A stretch of DNA of 64,000 nt from Pseudodesulfovibrio profundus (lineage in GTDB: Bacteria; Desulfobacterota; Desulfovibrionia; Desulfovibrionales; Desulfovibrionaceae). Numbering within the stretch: position 1 is the stretch's first letter; each line of letters opens with the position of its first letter. Below are positions 8,581-16,651 of this stretch, piece by piece. Below the pieces are notes generated by a model. It was not told the origin of the DNA and ran no database searches. It saw only the letters and a list, made by a program, of their open reading frames with translations. The stretch is from positions 2,517,001 through 2,581,000 of the forward strand of contig NZ_LT907975.1 of NCBI RefSeq assembly GCF_900217235.1. Reading direction: 5' to 3'. A program made the translations under genes and the position numbers.

Positions 8581-9489
8581 CTAACGACTGTGGATTCGAC
8601 TTTGAACCTGCCCATCGTCGTCGGCATAGGCAAAGGCCATGCGCGGCGTGTTGTGGGCGAACCCGTATTCGCCCTGCGGAGAGAGCATGATCACGCCGCC
8701 GTACCCCTTTCCTCGCTTGAGAAGAACGTCCATGGACCGAGCAGCCGATTCCATGGCGGAGTGATGGGGCAGAAAATCGCAGGCGGTCTTGCACAGCATG
8801 ACCCGAAGGAGTGATTCCCCATAGCCGGTTGAAGAGGCGGCACCCAACTCATTGTCGGCATATCCGCCGGAGCCGATGACAGGGGAGTCGCCGATACGAC
8901 CGGGATGCTTGCGAGGCGTGCCGCCCGTGGAAGTGGCGCAGGCGAGGTCGCCATTCATGTCCAGAGCCACCGCGCCGACCGTATCACTGGGCGTCGGACC
9001 GCTGAACGCATTGATGGGCGTGAAGGACTCGTCGTTCTTGATCTTTTCGTAGAAAGCCAACTCACGCTCCGTGAGCAGTTCCCGCGGGTCCACGGTTTCC
9101 ATGCCGCACTGCCGGGCGTACTCAAGGGCGCCCTGACCGGCGAGAATCCGAAAATCCTTGGCCCCCATGACGTGACGGGCAAGGGTAACCGGATGCATCA
9201 GATCCGGCACGGCGCAGACCGCGCCGAAATCAAGGGCCGCGCCATCCATGATCAGGGCATCCAGCTCAATATCACCCCTGGCATTGAGAAACGCCCCTCT
9301 CCCGGCATCGAATGTCGGGTCGAGCTCAAGGATGTTGACTGCCTGCTCCACAGCGTCCAGGGCCGAAAGTCCGGCTTCCATCTTCGGATAAATTTCGCTG
9401 ATGGCCGTATGCACGCCGTTTACGTGATCGTCGACGAACTTGTCGGGAATATCCCATGCTCCGCCGTGTACTATGAGTCGAGGTTTCAT
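8581..9489 (-). CDS. Isoaspartyl peptidase / plant-type L-asparaginase (Ntn hydrolase)
   Basis: 302-residue N-terminal-nucleophile hydrolase that matures by autocleavage and cleaves beta-aspartyl dipeptides or L-asparagine. The proenzyme begins KPRLIVHGGAWDIPD (the HGGAG-type motif), has DAGRGAFLNARGDIELDALI, and carries the catalytic threonine in SDTVGAVALD, followed by ATSTGGTPRKHPGRIGDSP as in EcAIII/IaaA. All key elements are present. The start is set by an AGGTGA seven bases before the ATG; the open frame continues far upstream but overlaps the AraC gene on the other strand and is not coding there. It is divergent from the AraC regulator at 9628. Confidence 0.93.
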   Translation of the reverse strand: MKPRLIVHGGAWDIPDKFVDDHVNGVHTAISEIYPKMEAGLSALDAVEQAVNILELDPTFDAGRGAFLNARGDIELDALIMDGAALDFGAVCAVPDLMHPVTLARHVMGAKDFRILAGQGALEYARQCGMETVDPRELLTERELAFYEKIKNDESFTPINAFSGPTPSDTVGAVALDMNGDLACATSTGGTPRKHPGRIGDSPVIGSGGYADNELGAASSTGYGESLLRVMLCKTACDFLPHHSAMESAARSMDVLLKRGKGYGGVIMLSPQGEYGFAHNTPRMAFAYADDDGQVQSRIHSR

Positions 9490-9627
9490 GGCAGTCACCT
9501 GTTTTGTAATGGTTTTTTCAGGCGCCAAGTATGGCACATGTCCGGTTCGCAGTACAGCGGGGAGTGGTGGGCAAGTACCGGGGAAGACGCGTTGACGAAA
9601 GTGTGCTGGCGAGGATAGCTTCTTCCT

Positions 9628-10467
9628 ATGGCGAACAAGACAACAGGTAACACCGTGCAGTTCTGGCGCGACCCGGACCTTCCGGGCGTGGAGGTCAGAT
9701 ACTCCCGCTATTGTGAGGAGGCGTTTCGCATGCATGTGCATTCGACCTACTCCATCGGCTACTTGGAGAGTGGGATGACGTCTTTCGAGCTGGAAGGAAA
9801 ACCGCATACAGCCACCGCCGGACAGATGGTGCTGATCGGGCCGAATGTTGTCCATGCCTGTAACCCGGACCTTGATTCCGGCATGGCCTACCACATGTTC
9901 TATGTGGATGGCGTGTGGCTGGAAAATGTCGGGCGCGAGGTGTTTGGTCGCGAAGTCGGTCGTCCGGTGTTTGAATCGCCGGTGGTGGACGACTTTCCCT
10001 TGCTGCAAAGCTGGCAGGATTTACACCAGTCTATCGTTGAAGGGGCCGGACGGCTGCACAAGGAAACGCTGCTTGTTCAGGCGGTTGGGGATTTGTTGCT
10101 GCGCCATGCCAGTCTGGGTACGGCTTCGGACTCGGCTCCCGGAAAGGAAGCCGTGGCTCGGGTCAAAGAATATCTCTGTCAGCGACCTGAGCAAAAGGTC
10201 AACCTGGATACTCTTTCGGAAGTGGCTCACCTGAGCCGATACCACTTGTTGCGTGTCTTTCGGGAGGAGGTCGGCCTGCCGCCCCATGCCTATCACAATC
10301 AGGTCCGGGTGGAGCTGGGTAAACGGCTCCTGACCGAAGGGGCCACCATCATTCAGGCGGCGCTGGATTCCGGTTTTACCGACCAGAGCCATTTCACTCG
10401 TGTTTTCAAGCAATTCACCGGGGCCACACCCAGACAGTACCAGTCGGATCATTGCATCGAAAAATGA
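9628..10467 (+). CDS. AraC-family regulator with cupin sensor (pairs with EamA exporter)
   Basis: 279-residue transcription factor. Residues about 25-140 form an AraC-type cupin (FRMHVHSTYSIGYLESG, then PNVVHACNP); residues about 175-275 form the double helix-turn-helix (LDTLSEVAHLSRYHLLRVFR and IIQAALDSGFTDQSHFTRVFKQFTGATPRQY). The gene is followed 112 bases later by an EamA-type exporter on the same strand, which it may control. A second AraC-EamA pair at 17.9-19.7 kb has the same order and similar domains. The effector is unknown. Confidence 0.92.
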   Translation: MANKTTGNTVQFWRDPDLPGVEVRYSRYCEEAFRMHVHSTYSIGYLESGMTSFELEGKPHTATAGQMVLIGPNVVHACNPDLDSGMAYHMFYVDGVWLENVGREVFGREVGRPVFESPVVDDFPLLQSWQDLHQSIVEGAGRLHKETLLVQAVGDLLLRHASLGTASDSAPGKEAVARVKEYLCQRPEQKVNLDTLSEVAHLSRYHLLRVFREEVGLPPHAYHNQVRVELGKRLLTEGATIIQAALDSGFTDQSHFTRVFKQFTGATPRQYQSDHCIEK

Positions 10468-10539
10468 TCCATTCAGCAATTTCATACCATACTTTCCGAT
10501 GAGCGATCGGTAGAACCAGTCCTCAACACAGGAGAAGTA

Positions 10540-10608
10540 ATGCGGAATATTCATATCGTCCGGCAACGGGCGCTGTTTTGTGGTGCGGGGGTGCGTTGTG
10601 CGTGCTGA
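10540..10608 (+). CDS. Possible 22-residue leader peptide overlapping the exporter start
   Basis: A strong ribosome site (CAGGAGAAGTA) precedes an ATG at 10540 that opens a 22-codon frame, MRNIHIVRQRALFCGAGVRC followed by AC, ending in TGA at 10606-10608. The frame overlaps the GTG candidates (10580, 10583, 10598) that must start the exporter in another frame. It has the form of a translationally coupled leader and contains three cysteines. The alternative is that this ATG is the true exporter start and one base is missing or extra in the sequence. No homologue is recognised. Confidence 0.35.
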   Translation: MRNIHIVRQRALFCGAGVRCAC

Positions 10609-11512
10609 GGCAACTGTCGCTGTCAGGGGGATTGCTTCCCGGCTGGGAAATAAGGTCGTGGCTTATTGCTGCCTTGCCGGGGCGGTTTTGTTGTGGGGAA
10701 CGTCATTCATGGCGACCAAGACGGCCATGGCAGCCTTTGCACCCATGGCGGTGATCTGGCTGCGCATGGGGTTGGCGTCGCTGATGGTGTTTGTCCTTAT
10801 GAGGAAAATCCCGCGTCCTGCCTATCGCAAAGGGGATTGGAAAATCCTGTTGCTGCTCTGTTTGATGCAGCCTTGCCTGTACTTTCTGCTGGAAGGATAC
10901 GCCATCAGCCTGACCACTTCGGCTCAGGCTGGGATGATTTCTTCCATCGTGCCGCTGCTGGTCATCGTGGGAGCGTGGGCCATCCTCAAGGAACGGCTGT
11001 CGGTACGAAACGGAGTGGGACTTGCGCTCTCCATTGCCGGTGTGATCTGGCTTTCCCTGTCCGGTGCTCCCGATGAATCAGCGCCGAATCCGGTACTTGG
11101 CAACCTGCTGGAAGTGGGAGCCATGGTAGCCGCTGCCGTTTATATGGTGGTCATGAAGCGATTGTCTACGCGCTATTCCACATGGTGGCTTACGGGTATG
11201 CAGTGTGTGGCCGGTGCCATATTCTTTTTACCCGGAATGTTCTTGCAACCGCTGCCTGCTGTTGCCGATATCCCGGTGGAGGCATGGCTCGCCGTGTTGT
11301 ATTTGGGCCTGTTTGTCACCCTTGGCGCATTTGGATTGTATAACATGGCCATGACCTTCATGCCTGCGGGACGGGCTGCCGTGGCCATCAATATGGTTTC
11401 ACCCGTTGCGCTGGTTTCCGGCTGGCTGTTTCTTGGAGAAGCCATGACACCCATGCAGCTTGCGGCCTGCGCGCTGGTGGGTGTGGGCGTGATCGTCGGC
11501 GGTCGAAACTAG
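10580..11512 (+). CDS. EamA/DMT family exporter
   Basis: Up to 310 residues with ten predicted membrane segments in two EamA repeats, inner membrane. The first repeat opens AYCCLAGAVLLWGTSFMATK and the second starts near NPVLGNLLEVGAMVAAAVYMV. DMT exporters of this type move amino acids or other small metabolites outward; the substrate is not visible. The start is uncertain: there is no ATG before the first membrane segment, only GTG codons at 10580, 10583 and 10598, while the best ribosome site belongs to the out-of-frame ATG at 10540. It is preceded by an AraC gene. The stop shares four bases with the convergent omptin gene. Confidence 0.88.
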   Translation: MVRGCVVRAEATVAVRGIASRLGNKVVAYCCLAGAVLLWGTSFMATKTAMAAFAPMAVIWLRMGLASLMVFVLMRKIPRPAYRKGDWKILLLLCLMQPCLYFLLEGYAISLTTSAQAGMISSIVPLLVIVGAWAILKERLSVRNGVGLALSIAGVIWLSLSGAPDESAPNPVLGNLLEVGAMVAAAVYMVVMKRLSTRYSTWWLTGMQCVAGAIFFLPGMFLQPLPAVADIPVEAWLAVLYLGLFVTLGAFGLYNMAMTFMPAGRAAVAINMVSPVALVSGWLFLGEAMTPMQLAACALVGVGVIVGGRN

Positions 11513-12498
11513 AAGCGGTATTCGAGGGAGAGGCCGGTCATCCACGAGGTATGCTCAATGCCCGCGCCATTGTCGATGCGGTTGACATTGAGGGTGCCTT
11601 CGATATTCGTGTCCCCTTTGGTGCGATAATACTGTTGCGCGTCCACATTCATGGACAGGGACCACGCATCGTCCAGATGGACGGTCACTTCCCCGCCATA
11701 GGTGAGATAGGTGATGTTGTAAAAGTAGTCCCGGAAGACCATTCCACGATCTTCATGTTGATCCTTGTCTTTGGCCCAGCCCCAGCGCGAACCGGCCACG
11801 CGCCCGCTGAACGTGACCTGATCGAGATTATATTCAAATTGCAGCCCGAGATATGGGGCGTAGAGCCACTGCTCATAAATAATGCCGGTTTCATCGGCAA
11901 AGGTGCCGGTCCGGTCACGGAAACCCGGGTTGGAAGAGTAAATGTAGTAGCCGCCGAAATCCGTCCATTTCCAGTGGTCCATCCGAAAACCTATAAGGCC
12001 GGACAGGTTGAGATTCTCCATACCGAATAGTGGGACGGCGAGGTTGGCGTCGAGCATTTCTCCGCGTTCCAGCGTGGTCGGGGAATAGGAAAAATAGGCC
12101 CAGTCCGTAGGATGGATCGAAGAATCCCAGTCATAGTCCTCCATGGACGCGCCGGGAGTCGAAACCTGGGTCCAACCGCCCACGGAAAGCGTCATGTCGT
12201 AGGGCAGGGTGACACGGCCGGAAAGACCGATGATCGGCACATCCTCAATGGTCCAGATCAGTTCACTGACTTTCGCCCCATTGGTTTCATCATACACCAA
12301 CTCGCGGCTTTTCCCGTTCAGGACGCCTGCGTTGAGGCGCACGGCAAAGGGCGACTCTTCGCTACCCCCGGCGAGCGTGGTGCTTCGTGTGGTCTTTGCG
12401 GACATGGCATAAGCGTCGTTTGTGAATCCGGACAGGAGGAGGCAGAGGCAAATCCCGGCAAACAGAAGACTGCGGCAGGAGAACGGGAGATGGGTCAT
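11509..12498 (-). CDS. Omptin-family outer-membrane protease
   Basis: 329-residue precursor with a signal peptide (SLLFAGICLCLLLSGFTNDAYA) and a mature part of about 290 residues built of alternating aromatic beta strands ending in F (MTGLSLEYRF), as in outer-membrane barrels. Omptin marks are GAKVSELIWTIEDVPIIGLS, DYDWDSS (matching the OmpT Asp83/Asp85 pair) and DKDQHEDRGMVFRDY (matching the OmpT Asp210-His212 region). All four catalytic positions therefore appear conserved. Omptins cleave at basic residues on the cell surface and are best known from Enterobacteriaceae. The ATG at 12498 is chosen; a codon eight residues upstream is the alternative. It is convergent with the EamA gene and flanked upstream by the terminator of the next unit. 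Confidence 0.88.
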   Translation of the reverse strand: MTHLPFSCRSLLFAGICLCLLLSGFTNDAYAMSAKTTRSTTLAGGSEESPFAVRLNAGVLNGKSRELVYDETNGAKVSELIWTIEDVPIIGLSGRVTLPYDMTLSVGGWTQVSTPGASMEDYDWDSSIHPTDWAYFSYSPTTLERGEMLDANLAVPLFGMENLNLSGLIGFRMDHWKWTDFGGYYIYSSNPGFRDRTGTFADETGIIYEQWLYAPYLGLQFEYNLDQVTFSGRVAGSRWGWAKDKDQHEDRGMVFRDYFYNITYLTYGGEVTVHLDDAWSLSMNVDAQQYYRTKGDTNIEGTLNVNRIDNGAGIEHTSWMTGLSLEYRF

Positions 12499-12520
12499 GG
12501 GTGCTCTGTGTGGTTGAGGC

Positions 12521-12555
12521 AAAAAAAAGCCACGGAGTCGTGATGACCCCGTGGC
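12521..12555 (-). terminator. Intrinsic terminator of the acyl-CoA synthetase unit
   Basis: On the minus strand GCCACGG and CCGTGGC form a 7-base stem (12529-12535 with 12549-12555) followed by eight T (12521-12528). It lies 18 bases past the stop of the DRTGG-domain gene. Confidence 0.88.
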
Positions 12556-12573
12556 GATGGTGAGTGCGTCGCG

Positions 12574-13638
12574 TTACTTGATGCCCAGCTCTTTCTTGAG
12601 GTGCTGGAAGTCGATGTTATCGGCCACCAGTTCGGCACCCTGTTTGATCTTGATGGCATCACGCAGCTTGTGGCGGGAGAGGATGTCGTCCATCTTCTTT
12701 GCCACGGTAAAGGTATCTTCGCGAACCATGATGATTGGGGTCTCAAGGACCTCGGAGCGGGTCAGGATAATATCGTTGGGGTAGAGATTGCCGGTCAGCA
12801 CGAGGCACGGGCAGTCCCCTTCAAGGGCCACCAACTGGACGTCGGAGCGGTCGCCGCCGACGATGATGGCGGAATTCTTTTTCTTGCGGAAATGGGTCAT
12901 GAAGTTCTCGACCTGCATGGTACCGATCAGGAACGACTCGACCACGCGCTCGGACTTGTTGTGAGCGGAAATGATCTTGCCGCCAAGACGATCGGCCAGA
13001 TCGCCTACCTTGATGGCGCCCATGAGCGGATCGTGGGGGATGACGCCGAGAATCTTGACGCCTTTGGATTCCAGAGCCGGGCCGAGCAGTTGCTTGACCT
13101 CGTCCATGAAATGGGGCGGCACGTCATTGAGAATGACACCGGCCAGCAGGTCGCCGAGATGTTCTTTCATCATCATCAGGTAATCGTACTTCAGTTCTTT
13201 CTGGAACCGGTCGATGATGACTGTCTTCACACCCAGCTTCTTGATGACCGAAACAGCGTCGGTGTCACAGTACTTACCGGAGTACATGGAGCCGGAACCA
13301 GCGATCAAGGTCACATCCTTGGATTCGGAGATGGCCTTGTAGCCGTCAACGATTTTGTCCAGCAGGCCATCCACCTTGCCGGTGAAGGCCTTGACCTTGA
13401 AGTCCTGGGTGACAACCACCGGGGTGACCTGTTCGGGGTCTTCCTCAAGACCGAGCACATCCTGAACAAAGGCGGCGTCCTCATCTCCGAGTTTGCCGTC
13501 AATCTCCATGGGCATGGCACCGACCGGTTTCATGTAGCCGACATTGAAGCCTTCCTTCTGCAAGCGAAGACCAAGACCCATGACGATCATGTTTTTGCCT
13601 GAATATCCGGTAGTCGATCCTATGTAGAGTCCTGCCAT
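12574..13638 (-). CDS. Phosphotransacetylase-like N-terminal/DRTGG domain protein
   Basis: 354-residue protein of the family annotated as phosphotransacetylase family protein. The N-terminal part (about 1-210) is a dethiobiotin-synthetase-like P-loop fold (GLYIGSTTGYSGKNMIVMGL, later TLIAGSGSMYSGKY). The C-terminal part (about 215-330) is a DRTGG domain (VGDLADRLGGKIISAHNK, AIIVGGDRSDVQLVAL). These are the N-terminal modules of long Pta enzymes, without the catalytic phosphotransacetylase domain, so a regulatory or sensing role is likely. The start is fixed by an AGGAGGAC. It follows the ADP-forming acyl-CoA synthetase gene by 72 bases on the same strand, a repeated arrangement in Desulfovibrionales and archaea. 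Confidence 0.85.
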   Translation of the reverse strand: MAGLYIGSTTGYSGKNMIVMGLGLRLQKEGFNVGYMKPVGAMPMEIDGKLGDEDAAFVQDVLGLEEDPEQVTPVVVTQDFKVKAFTGKVDGLLDKIVDGYKAISESKDVTLIAGSGSMYSGKYCDTDAVSVIKKLGVKTVIIDRFQKELKYDYLMMMKEHLGDLLAGVILNDVPPHFMDEVKQLLGPALESKGVKILGVIPHDPLMGAIKVGDLADRLGGKIISAHNKSERVVESFLIGTMQVENFMTHFRKKKNSAIIVGGDRSDVQLVALEGDCPCLVLTGNLYPNDIILTRSEVLETPIIMVREDTFTVAKKMDDILSRHKLRDAIKIKQGAELVADNIDFQHLKKELGIK

Positions 13639-13710
13639 GCCGATGTCCTCCTGAGTATGAAGCGATGGACTTTTCTGCGTATTGTCCATCTGTGTCACAT
13701 TGCGAAAAAA

Positions 13711-15813
13711 TTAGCCGATGGTCAAGCGAAGGTCGGTGACCATCGCTCCTTCGGTGTCCACCAGAATCGGATTCAACTCCGCTTCCTGGATTTCCGGGAA
13801 GTCCGTCGCCATCTGCGACATGGACAACAAAATATCTTCAATTGCCGCCAGAGAAACCGGGTCTTCGCCTCGTGCCCCACGCAGGAGCGGGAACGATTTG
13901 ATCTCCCGAACGATGTCCTGGGCGTCCTGCAGTGTCAGTGGAGCGAGCCGGTAGGCGATATCTCCCAGCACTTCGGCCGATGGTCCGACCAGCGAGAAGG
14001 AAATGAGTGGCCCAAACTGCGGGTCCTGTGTGAATCGGACGATCACCTCACGCGCCTTGATTGGTCCCATGGTCTGCACCAGGCAACCGGCGAGATAGGC
14101 ATCCGGGCGTTTGCGCTGGGTGCGGGTGGTTATGTCGAGCCAGGCGTCGCGCACTTCACGCGGCGTATGGAGGTCCAAAGCGATACCGTCAACGTCGCCC
14201 CGGTTGGCGATATGCGGAGAAACGATCTTGAGCGCTACGGGATAGCCCAGTTTTTTGGCGGCTCGTACCGCCTGATCACTGGTTCGGACCAACCGCGTTT
14301 CCGGGATGGGTAACTCGTAGGCAAGGGCCATATCCATAGCATCGGAGAATGGCAGTTCCTTGAGGCCGACCTTGCGCGCCTTCCGGATGACCTGTTTCCC
14401 CTTGCCCTTGTCGCGGCGGAAGCAGACTTCTACCGGATACGGGCGGTTGAGCCACTGGTAGTGGGCGTACATGGCCTCAATGGCGCGGACCGCGGGTTCG
14501 GGGTACGCATAGCAGGGGATACCTGCGGCGATGAGCATGTCCCGACCGGGACCGATCCGTTCGCCACCCATGAAGCAGGCAAAGATGGGCTTTTCACAGT
14601 GTTCGGCCACGTCGATGATCGCCTGAGCCGTGGCTTCGATTTCTGCGGATGCCGTGGGTGTGAGCAGGGCCAGTATTGCGTTGGTAAATTCGTCGACGGC
14701 AACGGCTTCGAGGGTGGCCCGATACCGATCTGCCTTGGCATCGCCAATGATGTCGATGGGGTTGTATATGGCCGCAAAGGGAGGCAGCGCTTCCGTGAGT
14801 TTTTCCAGTGTCTTCTGGGAGGGACGGGCCAGATGCAGTCCGGCATCTTCGCAGGCGTCGGCAGCAAGGATGCCCGGTCCGCCCGAGTTGGTGACAACGG
14901 TGAGATTCGGTCCCTGGGGAAGCGGCTGCTCGGCAAATGACCTTGCCAGATCAAAGAGCGCTTCAAGATCGTGTACCTGAATGATTCCGGCCTGACGCAG
15001 GGCGGCAGAGGAGGCCACTACTGATCCGGCCATGGAGCCGGTGTGGCTCGATGTGGCCCGTGCACCGGACTGGGTCGTGCCCGCCTTGATCATGATCACC
15101 GGTTTCTTTTCGGTAACCATGCGTGCCTTCCGCAGGAATTTTTCGCCGTCGTCCACGGATTCGAGGTAGCCGATGATGACCTTGGTTTCCGGGTCATCCC
15201 CGAGGGCTTCGAGGACATCGGCCTCGGAAAGACCGGCTTTGTTGCCAAGGCTCAGAAATTTGGAGAATCCGATGTGTTCGCCGTCGGCCCAGTCGAGAAT
15301 GGCCGAGCACAAAGCGCCGGATTGCGAGAAAAATGCGATGGCCCCCTTTTGCGGGATCGACTGGGCAATGGTCGCATTGAGATTGCAATGGGTGTTGATC
15401 AGGCCCAGCGAGTTGGGGCCGAGCAGGGTGATGTTCTTGCGACGGGCGAGATCGGCCATGGCCATTTCCAGCTCGAAACCGTCGCGGCCGGTTTCACGGA
15501 ATCCGGCAGTGATGACGCAGATGGCGGAAACATCGGCCTTGGCCAGTTCCTTCATGGCGCCGATGACCTTGTCCCGCGGGAGTGCTATGATGGCCATATC
15601 CGGCGGCGTCGGCAAATCCTTGATTGCAGAAATGACAGGCAGATCGAGGATTTCGCCCCCTGCGGGATTGACGGGAAACAATTTCCCCTTGTACCCTGCG
15701 CGAATCAGATTGGACACGATAAGGTGTCCTAGTTTTCCCGGTTTTCTCGATGCGCCGACAACGGCGATGGAGTCGGGACAGAGCAGGGAGTGAAAATTCG
15801 TGTTTGATTGCAT
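13711..15813 (-). CDS. ADP-forming acetate/acyl-CoA synthetase, alpha-beta fusion
   Basis: 700-residue enzyme converting acyl-CoA + ADP + Pi to acid + CoA + ATP (or the reverse). Order of domains: CoA-binding Rossmann (SIAVVGASRKPGKLG, residues about 1-140), two succinyl-CoA-ligase-like flavodoxin domains with SSHTGSMAGS carrying the likely phosphohistidine (about 260), and a C-terminal ATP-grasp (about 480-700; LGYPVALKIVSPHIANRGDVDG). The 700-residue length matches fused Acd enzymes. It would let the cell make ATP by substrate-level phosphorylation from acetyl-CoA or other acyl-CoA; substrate choice is inference. Only 17 bases separate it from the divergent rnc start. Confidence 0.92.
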   Translation of the reverse strand: MQSNTNFHSLLCPDSIAVVGASRKPGKLGHLIVSNLIRAGYKGKLFPVNPAGGEILDLPVISAIKDLPTPPDMAIIALPRDKVIGAMKELAKADVSAICVITAGFRETGRDGFELEMAMADLARRKNITLLGPNSLGLINTHCNLNATIAQSIPQKGAIAFFSQSGALCSAILDWADGEHIGFSKFLSLGNKAGLSEADVLEALGDDPETKVIIGYLESVDDGEKFLRKARMVTEKKPVIMIKAGTTQSGARATSSHTGSMAGSVVASSAALRQAGIIQVHDLEALFDLARSFAEQPLPQGPNLTVVTNSGGPGILAADACEDAGLHLARPSQKTLEKLTEALPPFAAIYNPIDIIGDAKADRYRATLEAVAVDEFTNAILALLTPTASAEIEATAQAIIDVAEHCEKPIFACFMGGERIGPGRDMLIAAGIPCYAYPEPAVRAIEAMYAHYQWLNRPYPVEVCFRRDKGKGKQVIRKARKVGLKELPFSDAMDMALAYELPIPETRLVRTSDQAVRAAKKLGYPVALKIVSPHIANRGDVDGIALDLHTPREVRDAWLDITTRTQRKRPDAYLAGCLVQTMGPIKAREVIVRFTQDPQFGPLISFSLVGPSAEVLGDIAYRLAPLTLQDAQDIVREIKSFPLLRGARGEDPVSLAAIEDILLSMSQMATDFPEIQEAELNPILVDTEGAMVTDLRLTIG

Positions 15814-15830
15814 AGAGTACCGGAGGTTGA

Positions 15831-16514
15831 ATGGATACGGGTAACCTTCAAGAGTGTATCCACCATAGGTTTGGGCAAGTCAAGCTCCTCGCCACCGCAC
15901 TGACACATAGTTCCTACGCCAACGAACAGGAGGGCAGCGACGACAATGAGCGTCTTGAGTTCCTGGGCGATGCCGTACTGGAGCTGTGCATATCAGAAGA
16001 AGGGTATAAACGATACCCCGATGCGCCCGAGGGACACCTGACCCGCATACGTTCTCAGCTGGTGAAGGAACAGAGTCTTGCCGCCCTGGCAAGAGAGTTG
16101 AAACTGCACCATTATTTGCTGTTGGGCAAGGGCGAAGAACAACAGGGCGGCCGCGAACGCGACGCATTGCTGGCTGACGCCTTTGAAGCGTTGCTGGGGG
16201 CAGTTTTTCTGGATGCGGGATTCGAGGTGGCCAAAAAAGTGACGCTGGGCATTTTCGAGGACAAATGGCCGAAACGGGCGGTAGTCCCCGAGAACAAGGA
16301 CTTCAAGAGTCGCCTGCAGGAAGTGTCGCAGGAGCAGTTCAAAGGACGACCTAACTACGTGCTAGCCGGAACCACGGGACCGGAGCATGAGAAGCTCTTT
16401 GATGTGGACGCAACGCTGCCATCAGGCGAAGTGTTTCGCGGACGCGGAACCAGTGTCAAGCGTGCGGAGCAGGATGCTGCTCATAAAGCGCTGGAATTCC
16501 TCAACGATCAATAG
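15831..16514 (+). CDS. rnc: Ribonuclease III
   Basis: 227-residue double-strand-specific endoribonuclease processing rRNA and other structured RNAs. The RNase III signature NERLEFLGDAVLELCISE is intact, with the second catalytic acidic pair in DALLADAFEALLGAVFLD. A C-terminal double-stranded-RNA-binding domain (about 155-227) ends VKRAEQDAAHKALEFL. The ATG has a GGAGG seven bases upstream. It is divergent from the acyl-CoA synthetase gene. No lepB or era neighbour, unlike the enterobacterial arrangement. Confidence 0.96.
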   Translation: MDTGNLQECIHHRFGQVKLLATALTHSSYANEQEGSDDNERLEFLGDAVLELCISEEGYKRYPDAPEGHLTRIRSQLVKEQSLAALARELKLHHYLLLGKGEEQQGGRERDALLADAFEALLGAVFLDAGFEVAKKVTLGIFEDKWPKRAVVPENKDFKSRLQEVSQEQFKGRPNYVLAGTTGPEHEKLFDVDATLPSGEVFRGRGTSVKRAEQDAAHKALEFLNDQ

Positions 16515-16575
16515 CTGATCCTACCATTCCAGTGTCGGATGGTGGTGTTCCCTATCAAGGTGTATCGGAAACGAC

Positions 16576-16617
16576 CGGAATCAAACCCGACGGCCTGAGC
16601 CGCCGGGCAGGATTCCG
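16576..16617 (-). terminator. Hairpin downstream of flagellin
   Basis: CGGAATC (16576-16582) pairs with GATTCCG (16611-16617) and an inner CCCGACGG pairs with CCGCCGGG with one mismatch. It lies about 35 bases after the flagellin stop. The tail on the minus strand is only mildly T-rich, and it may also serve the convergent rnc transcript. Confidence 0.6.
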
Positions 16618-16651
16618 ATCGTCTTCTGCCGTAGACGTGTGGGCGCTACGA

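Noticed and set aside
9490-10008. Upstream extension of the isoaspartyl peptidase
   Set aside because: It would overlap the AraC gene on the other strand and does not resemble the family; the enzyme's normal start with a ribosome site is at 9489.
12601-13602. 333-codon open frame opposite the DRTGG gene
   Set aside because: Antisense shadow; the minus-strand gene has a strong ribosome site, domains and terminator.
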